IMG/VR virus record: IMGVR_UViG_3300043331_001436
Span: 1 to 29,648 of that record
Length of the DNA stretch: 29,648 nucleotides
Origin: a virus
Strand: one strand, 5' to 3'
This document shows, one piece after another, positions 1 to 7,371 of this stretch. Made by a program: the position numbers and the translations under genes. Position 1 is the first letter of the stretch; each line of letters begins with the position of its first letter. The notes under the pieces are model-generated. The model saw only the letters and a program-made list of their open reading frames with translations. It was not told the origin of the DNA and made no database searches.

Positions 1-24
1 TCAGAACCTGATCCCTACTTAGTC

Positions 25-369
25 TCATGGGTGTCTCGAGTAAGAAGCAGCTCTTGTTCCTCTAACGGCTTTCTCGGTCGACGGTCTCCATGGTTTCTTG
101 TCCTCTCCACCAGGTTCTGCAAAGCCCCATTTTCCAAGACAGTGGGAAACAAAACCTGAGGCAGCTCCTCGAGGCATTCCAAAGAGGGTGAATTCGTACT
201 CGAGTTCACCCCTCATAACCCACTTACTCCCGTAAGTCATCGCCCAGTGCATCAGGGCTGTTCTCCTATTCCTGGATTTGAAACGCTCGGAGAGAGTCTT
301 GAAGTTGTGAACTATAGAAGACCGAAGTCGGATGAAGTGGAAGCCATAAATCCTTTTATCATATTTCAT
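25..369 (-). CDS. Hypothetical protein, last visible gene of the nucleotide operon
   Basis: Encodes 114 residues of unknown function. The first half is basic and rich in Arg, His and aromatic residues; a stretch around residues 57-85 (YEFTLFGMPRG, then LGKWGFAE) could be a small winged-helix-like fold, but this is only an impression. The ATG at 369 follows a GGAGG ribosome site by about 10 bases and overlaps the end of the upstream TS-family gene by 11 bases, so it is probably translationally coupled. A second minus-strand frame (15-209) covers its 3' half; either could be coding there, and a frameshift between them cannot be excluded. No family recognised. Confidence 0.55.
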   Translation of the reverse strand: MKYDKRIYGFHFIRLRSSIVHNFKTLSERFKSRNRRTALMHWAMTYGSKWVMRGELEYEFTLFGMPRGAASGFVSHCLGKWGFAEPGGEDKKPWRPSTEKAVRGTRAASYSRHP

Positions 370-1147
370 GGAAGAGTTTCCTCCAATCGTTGATGAAGCA
401 ATGCATCGAGACGCAGTGGAAGCTGAAGATACTGGGACTGACCTTGTTCCACTTCTGGTCCTTCCGCCTTAATTCCTGAAGGAGCCAGAGGGTGAGGCGC
501 GCCGTGAGGTATAGATCATCCCGGAAATGACGAAAGAAATCACAGGACCTGATGTAGTAGGTCGTGTGGAGATTCTCTCCTCGAAGAATCCAATGATAAC
601 CGAGCGTACATGGAACCCGGCCTCCATGGACAACGCCAGTATCCTCGGGGAACCAAATGGGGAGGTAGGCCTGTCTGGTGAATGGATCGCGAAGCAGCTG
701 CTCGATGACATCATTGAGATCTCCGTATGGATACCTGATTCCAAAGTTCATATCACACCCTGGAATCGCCTGATAGCCGGCCTGCTTCGGCCAGTACCTT
801 TCCATGTAGGTATGGGTGAACTTATCGCCTTCGGTCCGGTGAGCATCAGCTGCGAGAGCCCAGGGCCAGTTCTTCCAGGTTTCGCCAGGGTTGAGTGGCT
901 CTCCACCGACCCTTTCCTCGAAGTGCTGATCAGCCCAGGGCAGATTCGGTTGGATATCATCTCTGAGCAGCTGGAGATCCTCGACCAGAGCAACCTGGAA
1001 GCTGATGTTCAGGACCTCCTTCATTGCTGCTTCGGGTCGCTTGGAGACATCCAATCCCTGCCATCGGCCTGGGCCTACATCGTGTGCCTGGTAGTGGAGA
1101 CGATCACCGATGCAGTCGATGGCGAGTCGGAACGTGGGGTATGTCAT
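359..1147 (-). CDS. Thymidylate synthase-family pyrimidine C5-modifying enzyme (possible dCMP-type)
   Basis: A 262-residue divergent member of the ThyA fold, which transfers a one-carbon unit from methylene-tetrahydrofolate to C5 of a pyrimidine deoxynucleotide. Visible marks: catalytic Cys180 in VPCTLGYHW; exactly 20 residues later the phosphate-binding R200-S201-C202-D203; and an H244-x-x-S-x-H249 segment matching HLYSNH of E. coli TS, with Val at the Tyr209 position. Counting ungapped from RSCD, the site equivalent to Asn177, which recognises the uracil ring, is Asp211. T4 dCMP hydroxymethylase and the L. casei N229D mutant also carry Asp there and use dCMP. The ATG at 1147 overlaps the upstream stop (TGATG). 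I infer a dCMP methylase or hydroxymethylase; dUMP as substrate remains possible. Confidence 0.82.
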   Translation of the reverse strand: MTYPTFRLAIDCIGDRLHYQAHDVGPGRWQGLDVSKRPEAAMKEVLNISFQVALVEDLQLLRDDIQPNLPWADQHFEERVGGEPLNPGETWKNWPWALAADAHRTEGDKFTHTYMERYWPKQAGYQAIPGCDMNFGIRYPYGDLNDVIEQLLRDPFTRQAYLPIWFPEDTGVVHGGRVPCTLGYHWILRGENLHTTYYIRSCDFFRHFRDDLYLTARLTLWLLQELRRKDQKWNKVSPSIFSFHCVSMHCFINDWRKLFHEI

Positions 1148-1920
1148 CAAAGGTATTGCTCCAGGTACTCGTTGATCTCCGGCATCCTTTCAGGGTAGTG
1201 CTTCCAAGCGTAGATGTGTTGCTGCTTCTCAGGTGCGTACGGGAACTCGTGCTCCTGCTTACGTACACTCCGCCTCAGGAATCTGGTGGCCACAACAAAC
1301 AACTTCGGCTCCTCTATTCTTATCTTCTCCAGGAACACGATTGGATCCCACCACCTGAACAGCGTCGGGAAGAAGACTCCACTGAGGTAAGCGTGAGTGA
1401 AGTAAAACTTCACGATGTCCGGCTTCACTTCAAGGCGGTCGAAGACCACTGGCAAGAAGGCTAGGTCGGCACTGTGTTTCTTGATTACCTCAGTGGAGCG
1501 GTACAGTACCTCCACCGTCGTGGTCTTCTTGGTCAGTCCAATGACCATGGATTCCATGCAGTGACCCATCGAGCGTGAGTCCTTTGCGCCTGCCCTGAAC
1601 GAATAGGCGAGCGCTGAGAAGGCCTGGTCAGCGCGTCGCGTCAGTAACGCACGAACTCGAGTCGCCTCTTCAGGATTGTAGTACATTCTCTCAAGATTCT
1701 TCATCTTGACTTTGGGGTTGTATCCGACCGCTTCAAGATCGACTTCAGGAATCTTCGGTAGGCTGAACCCGACGGACTGGACGATCTTACGAGCTCCATT
1801 GTACTCCAGAACAGGAGCACTAAGGCAAGCGCGAACAGCTTCATAGGAAGGGAAAGCGGTTCCGTCATACCCCAGTAGAGATCCGTTGCTGATTGATCTC
1901 AGCTTTCTTAAAGTAGCCAT
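1147..1920 (-). CDS. Second, highly divergent thymidylate-synthase-fold protein
   Basis: 257 residues. It is not obviously a TS, but the active-site skeleton is recognisable: Cys121 is followed exactly 20 residues later by R141-S142-T143-E144 (TS: Cys146 to R166-S-C-D169), then an amphipathic helix with Asp152 at the Asn177 position, then a beta segment with H176-A-Y178 matching the His207-x-Tyr209 ribose-binding pair. The C-terminal part is rich in basic and aromatic residues. The ATG at 1920 has a weak AGGA site about 11 bases upstream; a longer frame up to 1986 exists but would overlap the upstream gene by 122 bases. It sits between the pyrophosphatase and the other TS-family gene, suggesting a second step or partner in the same pathway. 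It could also be a catalytically altered or structural homologue. The fold assignment rests on motif spacing only. Confidence 0.65.
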   Translation of the reverse strand: MATLRKLRSISNGSLLGYDGTAFPSYEAVRACLSAPVLEYNGARKIVQSVGFSLPKIPEVDLEAVGYNPKVKMKNLERMYYNPEEATRVRALLTRRADQAFSALAYSFRAGAKDSRSMGHCMESMVIGLTKKTTTVEVLYRSTEVIKKHSADLAFLPVVFDRLEVKPDIVKFYFTHAYLSGVFFPTLFRWWDPIVFLEKIRIEEPKLFVVATRFLRRSVRKQEHEFPYAPEKQQHIYAWKHYPERMPEINEYLEQYL

Positions 1921-2404
1921 TGAGTAGTTGTTCCTCGCTGTAACCACATTCATTGACATGATCCAGGTACGAGGCGAAGAGTTCAACCACTGCCGTCCTG
2001 ATCATGAACAAGTCTGCCGTCAGCTTCTTCTGCTTCCAAGGCCTCAGCCTCAAACTGTGGAGGAGTCGTCCCATTGCAGATCCCATCATCCCGGGAACCG
2101 CCAAATTCTGGTTGGCGTACAGGCTCTGAGCGCTGACACCGGCTCGTAGGCAGATCTCAGCGAGGAAGTGCAGGGCATCACAAAGTTCCTCGAGATCAGC
2201 TGTCCCCTCGAGAGCGTGGGCTTCCCACATTTCCTCAGAGAAGTAGGTAATGAACAGGCGGATTACGGCCTGTCCCTGATAGGAATCGAGATCAGCTGGG
2301 ATCGAATGATTCAGGTTCGAGAGATTCGTTTGCTCGATCAACGAGAACTGATTGGCTAGGATCAGCTGATGGTTGAGTAGCTCTCGTATCTGCTCCAGTG
2401 TCAC
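1865..2404 (-). CDS. All-alpha NTP pyrophosphatase (dUTPase_2 / dCTPase / MazG type)
   Basis: 179 residues from a GTG at 2404. The metal-binding pattern of the all-alpha pyrophosphatases is present: E57-E58-x-x-E61, then E73-L-C-D76 in ELCDALHF. The segment after it (AEICLRAGVSAQSLYANQN) resembles the region following ELVDIFHF in T4 gp56. Such enzymes hydrolyse dNTPs to dNMP and pyrophosphate, which in T4 removes dCTP and dUTP and supplies dCMP and dUMP. The GTG is preceded by GGGAG at 7 bases; an upstream TTG (2461) would add 19 low-complexity residues. It overlaps the kinase gene by 113 bases and the next gene by 56 bases, unusually large for this phage. Substrate choice among dUTP, dCTP and others cannot be read from the sequence. 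Confidence 0.75.
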   Translation of the reverse strand: MTLEQIRELLNHQLILANQFSLIEQTNLSNLNHSIPADLDSYQGQAVIRLFITYFSEEMWEAHALEGTADLEELCDALHFLAEICLRAGVSAQSLYANQNLAVPGMMGSAMGRLLHSLRLRPWKQKKLTADLFMIRTAVVELFASYLDHVNECGYSEEQLLNGYFKKAEINQQRISTGV

Positions 2405-2918
2405 TTTGGCTCTCCCACATGCGGTCGATGATGTTGTTGAGCTCGTCTCCATCTCGATCAAAGTCGTAGTGGTAGACTCGCTTGTAAAGACTCAGTTCGG
2501 TCATCAACGAATCATAGGCTGTGATGATTTTATCGATGAGATCGGGCACGCCTTCCATCTGAGGTGTGATTCGAGTGTTGAGACGAATCCGATCCTTCGA
2601 CGGTCGGCAGTAGATGATCATCGACACTCCGCCCAACAAAGCTCGAGTAGCTTTCGCTCCCTCGAACTCGGCTAAGTGATTGATTCCACGGAAAATTGGT
2701 CCGTAGATTTGTTCGCTGATGGCAGGGTGTCGGTCGAAGAGGAGATCGAGTTTTTCAGGTCTGGACGTAATCCATCGGAGAGTTCGGAGGATTTCTGGTT
2801 TCGAGGTTGGCGGCCTCGATGGTCTCATGATCCAGAAGTAGCGATCAGATCTTGCTCGAATTTGATGGATGAGTGTTGTCTTTCCGGCTCCATCTGGGCC
2901 TTCAACAATCACGATCAT
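2292..2918 (-). CDS. P-loop deoxynucleotide kinase (thymidylate kinase-like)
   Basis: 208 residues. A Walker A loop opens the protein (GPDGAGKTT, residues 7-15), followed by a TMP-kinase-like D62-R63-H64 motif in FDRHPAISEQIYGP and a probable LID at about residues 103-115 (YCRPSKDRIRLN). The kinase domain ends near residue 171; the remaining 37 residues are Ser/Thr/Asp/Pro-rich and lie over the start of the pyrophosphatase gene, so the tail may be non-essential. It begins with ATG at 2918, with GAGGAG about 8 bases upstream, and is the first gene of the leftward operon. Likely role: phosphorylating a normal or modified deoxynucleoside monophosphate (compare T4 gp1). A 5-hydroxymethyl-dU DNA kinase acting on polymer is an alternative, because those phage kinases also belong to the P-loop class. 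Confidence 0.78.
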   Translation of the reverse strand: MIVIVEGPDGAGKTTLIHQIRARSDRYFWIMRPSRPPTSKPEILRTLRWITSRPEKLDLLFDRHPAISEQIYGPIFRGINHLAEFEGAKATRALLGGVSMIIYCRPSKDRIRLNTRITPQMEGVPDLIDKIITAYDSLMTELSLYKRVYHYDFDRDGDELNNIIDRMWESQSDTGADTRATQPSADPSQSVLVDRANESLEPESFDPS

Positions 2919-2960
2919 CCTACGATCTCCTCTGACGTTATTCTATGAATCGAATAGCGT

Positions 2961-2988
2961 ATATTACGTTAATCGGAAATCTTTGTAA
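2961..2988 (-). promoter_or_regulatory. Candidate promoter for the leftward nucleotide operon
   Basis: On the minus strand TTACAA (2983-2988) lies 16 bases upstream of TAATAT (2961-2966), placing transcription start near 2954 and leaving a leader of about 35 bases before the kinase ATG. The match to a sigma70-type promoter is moderate. The position, between divergent genes, supports it. Confidence 0.4.
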
Positions 2989-3011
2989 TTCTCTTGAACT
3001 CTTTACTCGTG

Positions 3012-3042
3012 AAAAAAATGGCACTGCTTGTTAGGCAGTGCC
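3012..3042 (-). terminator. Leftward-facing intrinsic terminator-like hairpin
   Basis: GGCACTGC (3020-3027) and GCAGTGCC (3035-3042) form a perfect 8-bp stem with a 7-base loop. Read on the minus strand the stem is followed by A and then seven T residues (3012-3018), the classic intrinsic terminator layout. It would stop leftward transcription coming through the plus-strand primase gene. On the plus strand it lies in the probable leader of the primase mRNA, without a T tract. Confidence 0.65.
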
Positions 3043-3073
3043 GAGTTGTGACGTTCAGTAGGAGATCGAACGC

Positions 3074-5206
3074 ATGGCGAATCGTAAGGCAGATGCGCCC
3101 GGAAGTAAACACTATGATGCCAGAAGCATCGCTAGAGAATGGCTTAAGGACGGAATCATGCCAGTACCACTCGGTCCTTCGTCAAAGAAACCGAGTGGTG
3201 GAGAGGGGTGGAACCTGCTTCGAGTTACTCCGGAGACTATTGACATTCACTTCTCTCCAGAGGACAACGTCGGGGCTTTATGGGGCTCTCCCAGTGGGTG
3301 GGTCGTTGATATCGATCTGGACTGGGACGAGTCCGTCAAGGTTGCGCAGCGCCTGTTACCACGTACCAGAGTGTACGGGCGTGCCAATCGCCCCCGATCA
3401 CATTACTTGTTTAAGTGCCAGGACATTAAGACTGGCAAGTGGCTAGCTCCGCCGCCTAACGGCACGAACATCGTTGAGATTCGTTCAACAGGTAGTCAGT
3501 CAGTACTTCCTCCCTCCCGTCACCCTGAGGGGGATCTCTATCAGATCGATGACAACTGTCCTCCATCAGAGACGACACCGAAGCAGCTTGAGCGGTGGGT
3601 CAACAAGATTGCCGCGGCCTCGATTCTAGCGCGTCACTACCCTGACGAAGGGGGGCGACACGACTTCATCCATGCCATCACCGGTGGACTCCTTCAGTTA
3701 CACTGGCAAGATGACGCCGTCATCGATTTCACCTGGGCTATCCTCGACGCAGTAGAAGAGATCGAAGACGACCGACCTCAGCGTGAACGAACCATACACA
3801 ATACAATCAAGAGTTTCCACTCTGGGGGGAAGGTATACGGTTTCAAGACCCTGCTGCAATGGGTCACTCCCGAGGTTAGGGATCGACTCAATCGCTGGCT
3901 CGAGAGGGACGCTCGATATAGAGTGAACTTCAGTGAAGTTCCCACCCGAGTCGATCATGGTATCAAGCAAGAGAATTCTATTCAACCATGGCTACTCGAA
4001 GTGCCAGGGTTGGTCGGCGAGATAGCCAAGTGGGCTGGCGCGCGATCCTACGTAAAGCAACCGTTGTTCGATCTGGCTGCTGGTCTAATGAGCACAGCTC
4101 TGCTGAGTGGGAACCGGTTCGTTGTGGATGTCTGGAATACACCGCTACAACCATACTTCATGATCCTCGCACCGACTGCCTGTGGTAAGGAATCTGCGCT
4201 GAACTCGGTTGCTGATTTCGCTCACAGGATGGAACTGGCTGATTCAGTGTTCCAGGGGTTTCAATCCTACCACGCGATGCTCGATCAACTATTGAAGCCA
4301 CCAAACATGGCGTGCTGGTTGTGGGACGAGGCAGGACGTAAGCTGAGACAGGCTGGGAAATCGACCGCTAGTCCTGAGGGTCAGGTGGTAACCTGGCTAC
4401 TCTCTCTGTACGGACGAGCAAATTCCTACTCTCCTGCTTTCCCTGGCCGACAACAAACCATCCCACGAATCGATCATCCATACCTGATCACGTTGGCAGC
4501 TAGTCAGCCAACGATCCTGGTCGAAGCGATCACAACCTCTGATCTCAGTACAGGTCTGATTAATCGGTTCATTCTCATCGATGCCGGGGACAATCCACCT
4601 GAAGATAACTTTAATAGGGTAGATCTATTCCCAGTGAAACTCGCAGAGTCAGCTCGACGGTTCAGTCAGGTTCATATGAATGGGACGTTTATCACCATTC
4701 CTTTTGACTCGACGGCAACGTATAATGTGTTCAAGAACTTTCAAGTGGAGTCTCGGAAACGAGCTGCGATGGAAGGATCTAACGAGATGTGGGGCAGAGC
4801 AACTCAGAACGCTCTGATCTTAGCGGGGATTATCTCCGTTGGCGTTGACCCACTTCATCCACAAATTACTAAACCCGTTGCCGAATGGTCTGTCGAGTTC
4901 AGTCGCTGGAGCTTCGTCCAGTGGAACAACAGGCTTGGAGATTTAGGATCACGCTCGCGAGTGGAGGAACACTCAAAGCAAGTCGAACGAATCATCATGA
5001 ATCCCCGGGTGTATATGGAACGTTTCCAGAAGCGAGCCAATCTGGTCAAGCTTCTATCTGAGGGACTCATGCCGAGATCCGTTCTAACCCGATTGTGTAG
5101 GAACCTAACCTCTCGGGAATTGGATGAGGTTCTAGCAAGCTTGATGCAGGCAGAGCTAATCGCTGGCGGGGATCGAGGCGATTGTGAGGTCTACTGGTCT
5201 AAGTAG
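3074..5206 (+). CDS. Primase-polymerase / ATPase replication protein
   Basis: 710 residues with two modules. The N-terminal third looks like a bifunctional primase-polymerase (Prim-Pol) domain: D79-I-D81 in VVDIDLDW as metal ligands, S109-H110 in PRSHYLF, and IRSTGSQSVLPPSRH near residue 140. The C-terminal part resembles DUF3987-type helicase/ATPase domains, with a P-loop APTACGKES (about 366-374) and a Walker B-like WLWDE (D418, E419). Such proteins prime and unwind DNA during phage or plasmid replication. The start is ATG with AGGAG about 9 bases upstream. It is transcribed divergently from the nucleotide operon, which fits a shared role in DNA synthesis. The residue roles are assigned by motif only. 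Confidence 0.8.
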   Translation: MANRKADAPGSKHYDARSIAREWLKDGIMPVPLGPSSKKPSGGEGWNLLRVTPETIDIHFSPEDNVGALWGSPSGWVVDIDLDWDESVKVAQRLLPRTRVYGRANRPRSHYLFKCQDIKTGKWLAPPPNGTNIVEIRSTGSQSVLPPSRHPEGDLYQIDDNCPPSETTPKQLERWVNKIAAASILARHYPDEGGRHDFIHAITGGLLQLHWQDDAVIDFTWAILDAVEEIEDDRPQRERTIHNTIKSFHSGGKVYGFKTLLQWVTPEVRDRLNRWLERDARYRVNFSEVPTRVDHGIKQENSIQPWLLEVPGLVGEIAKWAGARSYVKQPLFDLAAGLMSTALLSGNRFVVDVWNTPLQPYFMILAPTACGKESALNSVADFAHRMELADSVFQGFQSYHAMLDQLLKPPNMACWLWDEAGRKLRQAGKSTASPEGQVVTWLLSLYGRANSYSPAFPGRQQTIPRIDHPYLITLAASQPTILVEAITTSDLSTGLINRFILIDAGDNPPEDNFNRVDLFPVKLAESARRFSQVHMNGTFITIPFDSTATYNVFKNFQVESRKRAAMEGSNEMWGRATQNALILAGIISVGVDPLHPQITKPVAEWSVEFSRWSFVQWNNRLGDLGSRSRVEEHSKQVERIIMNPRVYMERFQKRANLVKLLSEGLMPRSVLTRLCRNLTSRELDEVLASLMQAELIAGGDRGDCEVYWSK

Positions 5207-5555
5207 CTGCGATCTCTGCAGTCTTTTCTTAATCTGGGATCCTTTCCTTCGTCAGTATACTCATCTCAACACAGGTCTGGTGGCCTGTGGTCCAGGGTGG
5301 AAGTATCCAGGGATATATGCTGAGCATGGTGTAGGAGATGGCAAGATCCCACGTGGGGGACATCAGGTCAGAATCTACTCACACCGAGTGCGAGGTCCTA
5401 ACAAACATCAAGGACCAATTCTGATCGAGCATCAAGGGAAGATGCTCCCGATAGCTGTAGTAGCTCGGCTCACGGGAATTCCGTATGGGACTCTCTACAA
5501 ACGATGGATCAGGGAGCAGGAGGAAGGGCCGTCCGTGGCCCATGATCCGCTTTAG
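5184..5555 (+). CDS. Small protein with C-terminal helix-turn-helix-like segment (start uncertain)
   Basis: The plus frame after the primase stop is open to 5555. Its C-terminal 45 residues read GKMLPIAVVARLTGIPYGTLYKRW, a pattern typical of short phage DNA-binding segments of the kind often attached to HNH-type proteins. The N-terminal half is not recognisable, and the only far-upstream start (GTG at 5184) overlaps the primase by 23 bases. A shorter product starting near 5390 is possible. It ends head-on against the leftward accessory cluster with a 4-base overlap. It may be a remnant of a mobile HNH endonuclease or a small regulator. Confidence 0.45.
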   Translation: MRSTGLSSCDLCSLFLIWDPFLRQYTHLNTGLVACGPGWKYPGIYAEHGVGDGKIPRGGHQVRIYSHRVRGPNKHQGPILIEHQGKMLPIAVVARLTGIPYGTLYKRWIREQEEGPSVAHDPL

Positions 5556-5986
5556 CAGTATGCGTTCAAGTACGACGCTGTTCGTGTGTCGATCACGACA
5601 TAGTCCCACAGTCCATCTGAACGCTTTTTCCCTGTGAGAGTATGCTCACCATCCCACCAGCCTTCGCCACAAGGCCAATCCAATGAATTGGTTGGAGCGT
5701 GTCCCGGAGAATGAGTGGCGTGCATCGACTCATCCCAATTGAACCACTCCGCTCCATACGCCTCAGGGTTGTTATTGTGCAGCGACCACCACGAAGTGCA
5801 GTCATTCGTGACGTGTGAATAAACCAGATACTCCGTTCCGGTATATCCGTACTGACATCGCGCGCGGACATAGCCGCTTCCAAGAGGCTGAGTCTGCACG
5901 GTAATGCAGATCGAAGCCCAATACGCACTTGCTGGTGTCGCCACTGCAAACATAGCAAGTGCAAGAGCTATGAGAAAGTTCTTCAC
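5552..5986 (-). CDS. Exported aromatic- and Cys-containing protein of unknown function
   Basis: 144 residues with a clear Sec signal peptide (MKNFLIALALAMFAVATPASA, then YWAS), predicting export to the periplasm or outside. The mature part is rich in Trp, Tyr and Asn with about five Cys residues, compatible with a small disulfide-bonded domain. Start is GTG at 5986 with AAGGGG upstream; it overlaps the previous stop as GTGA. It is the last gene of the leftward accessory operon. No family recognised. An exported product made inside the host suggests a role at the cell envelope, such as superinfection exclusion or lysis support, but this is inference. Confidence 0.65.
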   Translation of the reverse strand: MKNFLIALALAMFAVATPASAYWASICITVQTQPLGSGYVRARCQYGYTGTEYLVYSHVTNDCTSWWSLHNNNPEAYGAEWFNWDESMHATHSPGHAPTNSLDWPCGEGWWDGEHTLTGKKRSDGLWDYVVIDTRTASYLNAYC

Positions 5987-6483
5987 GGTGTACCCCTTGG
6001 TGCGTCACACGAAAGTTGGATGACGAGTTCTGCCGACAGCGTTCCATCGCGTATCATCTGAGCCGCGTCCGTTTCTCTGACTACGGTAGGCGTGTCGTTC
6101 TTGAAAGCCTCCCAAGTCGCTTGATCCGCAGCATTGAGAAGCGTCTTGATCTTGTCGATCTGTTCACCCCTCAACTTCACAGCCGCATCCTGCATTTCCT
6201 GCACGAGCGCCGCAATCTTCTTGGCGCTTTTATCAGAGGAACTGCACACCTTGGCATACCCACGGAACGTTTCAGCGTCGAGTTCCGCGTTGCTGGTCTT
6301 GTAGTGTGCAATCAACTTGTTGGTCCCGTCATGCGAGAATCCGTGGAGATGAAAGTGATCCTCGGTATCGACTTCGCATGATGCCAACACTGTCAACTGT
6401 CCCCACTCAGATTGCTGTGCAGCATTCTGAGCAAGTGCAGTTCCTGAGAACAAAAGTATCGTTATCAACGCTAACATCTTCAT
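5983..6483 (-). CDS. Exported helical protein of unknown function
   Basis: 166 residues. The ATG at 6483 is chosen over the upstream start at 6516 because a strong GAGGAGG lies 6-7 bases before it and it places the signal peptide (MKMLALITILLFSGTALAQ) at the very N-terminus. The mature protein has a mainly helical, charged middle (SSSDKSAKKIAALVQEM and following) and two Cys residues. Coupled by a 4-base overlap to the next exported gene. No domain recognised; presumably periplasmic. Confidence 0.68.
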   Translation of the reverse strand: MKMLALITILLFSGTALAQNAAQQSEWGQLTVLASCEVDTEDHFHLHGFSHDGTNKLIAHYKTSNAELDAETFRGYAKVCSSSDKSAKKIAALVQEMQDAAVKLRGEQIDKIKTLLNAADQATWEAFKNDTPTVVRETDAAQMIRDGTLSAELVIQLSCDAPRGTP

Positions 6484-6512
6484 CTTCGTCCTCCTCTGTG
6501 GTTTATCGAACT

Positions 6513-7361
6513 TCAAGGGGGTGCGGGGTTGATATTCACTGGTGGGCAGGCCAATGGCCCAACCTTCGAATAGTCCCCGTTGTCAACGCAGATATGAGTT
6601 ACGCTTGGGTCAGGTGTAGCCAGCCAGGCGTCTGCGTCAGTCTGAGTCTTACACAGGACCAGTACGCGGCGCTTGTTCGGCACTCCATAAGGTCGCTGCG
6701 CCTGCTTCAGTTGATAGGCGTTGGGTGCGTGGTGCTCGATGCACCGGCCGTTGACGAACTCCTCACCGCGGCGTGCCCACCCGTCGCCCCAGGAATTGTT
6801 GTTCATGATGATGAAGCCTGGGTTGAGCTCATCGACAGCTGCACGGCAGCGTTGAACTATGTCGATGTTGCCCATGATCCAGAGATTCTGCTCCCATACA
6901 GGCCAGTTCCAGGTGGATGTAGCTGAGTCCCACCCGAACTTCTTGTTCCAGGCATGCTCACCAACGCAGTCGAGAAAGACCCCGTCAACTCGACGCTCGA
7001 TCATCAGATTGGCAATATAGTCTACGAATCTGAGGATGGTATCACTGCCTGGATAGAGGTCGATGATCGGGCAGTACTGCTTCATGTCAGGATCGTAGTA
7101 ACTGCAGCGTTGAGCTCCGTTGGCATCCTTGTACCGCCACAGCTTGGCTGATTTGTACCAACCTGCATCCAGAGACCCCGTGAATCGAATGGGCATGTCC
7201 GTCGGGTTCAGGTACGCAAGGATTTCTGCCCCTTTCTTGCGTGCCTGATGGAATTCATCTTCGTACCTGTTCTCTCTGCCTGTCACGAGCATTGTCGTGA
7301 AGGCACCGTACATATCTACGCCCGTCTCTTTCGAGTAGGCCAACCCTGCTGGATTCTTCAT
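6513..7361 (-). CDS. Putative glycoside hydrolase-like TIM-barrel protein
   Basis: 282 residues, largest gene of the leftward accessory cluster. Segments typical of a (beta/alpha)8 glycosidase-like barrel of the GH114/polygalactosaminidase type are visible: EILAYLNPTD (46-55), D126-G-V-F-L-D131 as a putative catalytic strand end, PGFIIMNNNSW (181-191), and VNGRCIEH with E209. There is no signal peptide, although two neighbours downstream are exported. Start is ATG with AAGGAGG a few bases upstream. It could process a host polysaccharide, act as a lytic or depolymerising enzyme, or be a catalytically inactive barrel. Family assignment is tentative. Confidence 0.5.
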   Translation of the reverse strand: MKNPAGLAYSKETGVDMYGAFTTMLVTGRENRYEDEFHQARKKGAEILAYLNPTDMPIRFTGSLDAGWYKSAKLWRYKDANGAQRCSYYDPDMKQYCPIIDLYPGSDTILRFVDYIANLMIERRVDGVFLDCVGEHAWNKKFGWDSATSTWNWPVWEQNLWIMGNIDIVQRCRAAVDELNPGFIIMNNNSWGDGWARRGEEFVNGRCIEHHAPNAYQLKQAQRPYGVPNKRRVLVLCKTQTDADAWLATPDPSVTHICVDNGDYSKVGPLACPPVNINPAPP

Positions 7362-7371
7362 AAACCCCTCC

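Noticed and set aside
527-1198. Long plus-strand frame of 223 residues
   Set aside because: It is antisense to the TS-family gene, whose catalytic motifs are clear; no recognisable domain or ribosome site on the plus strand.
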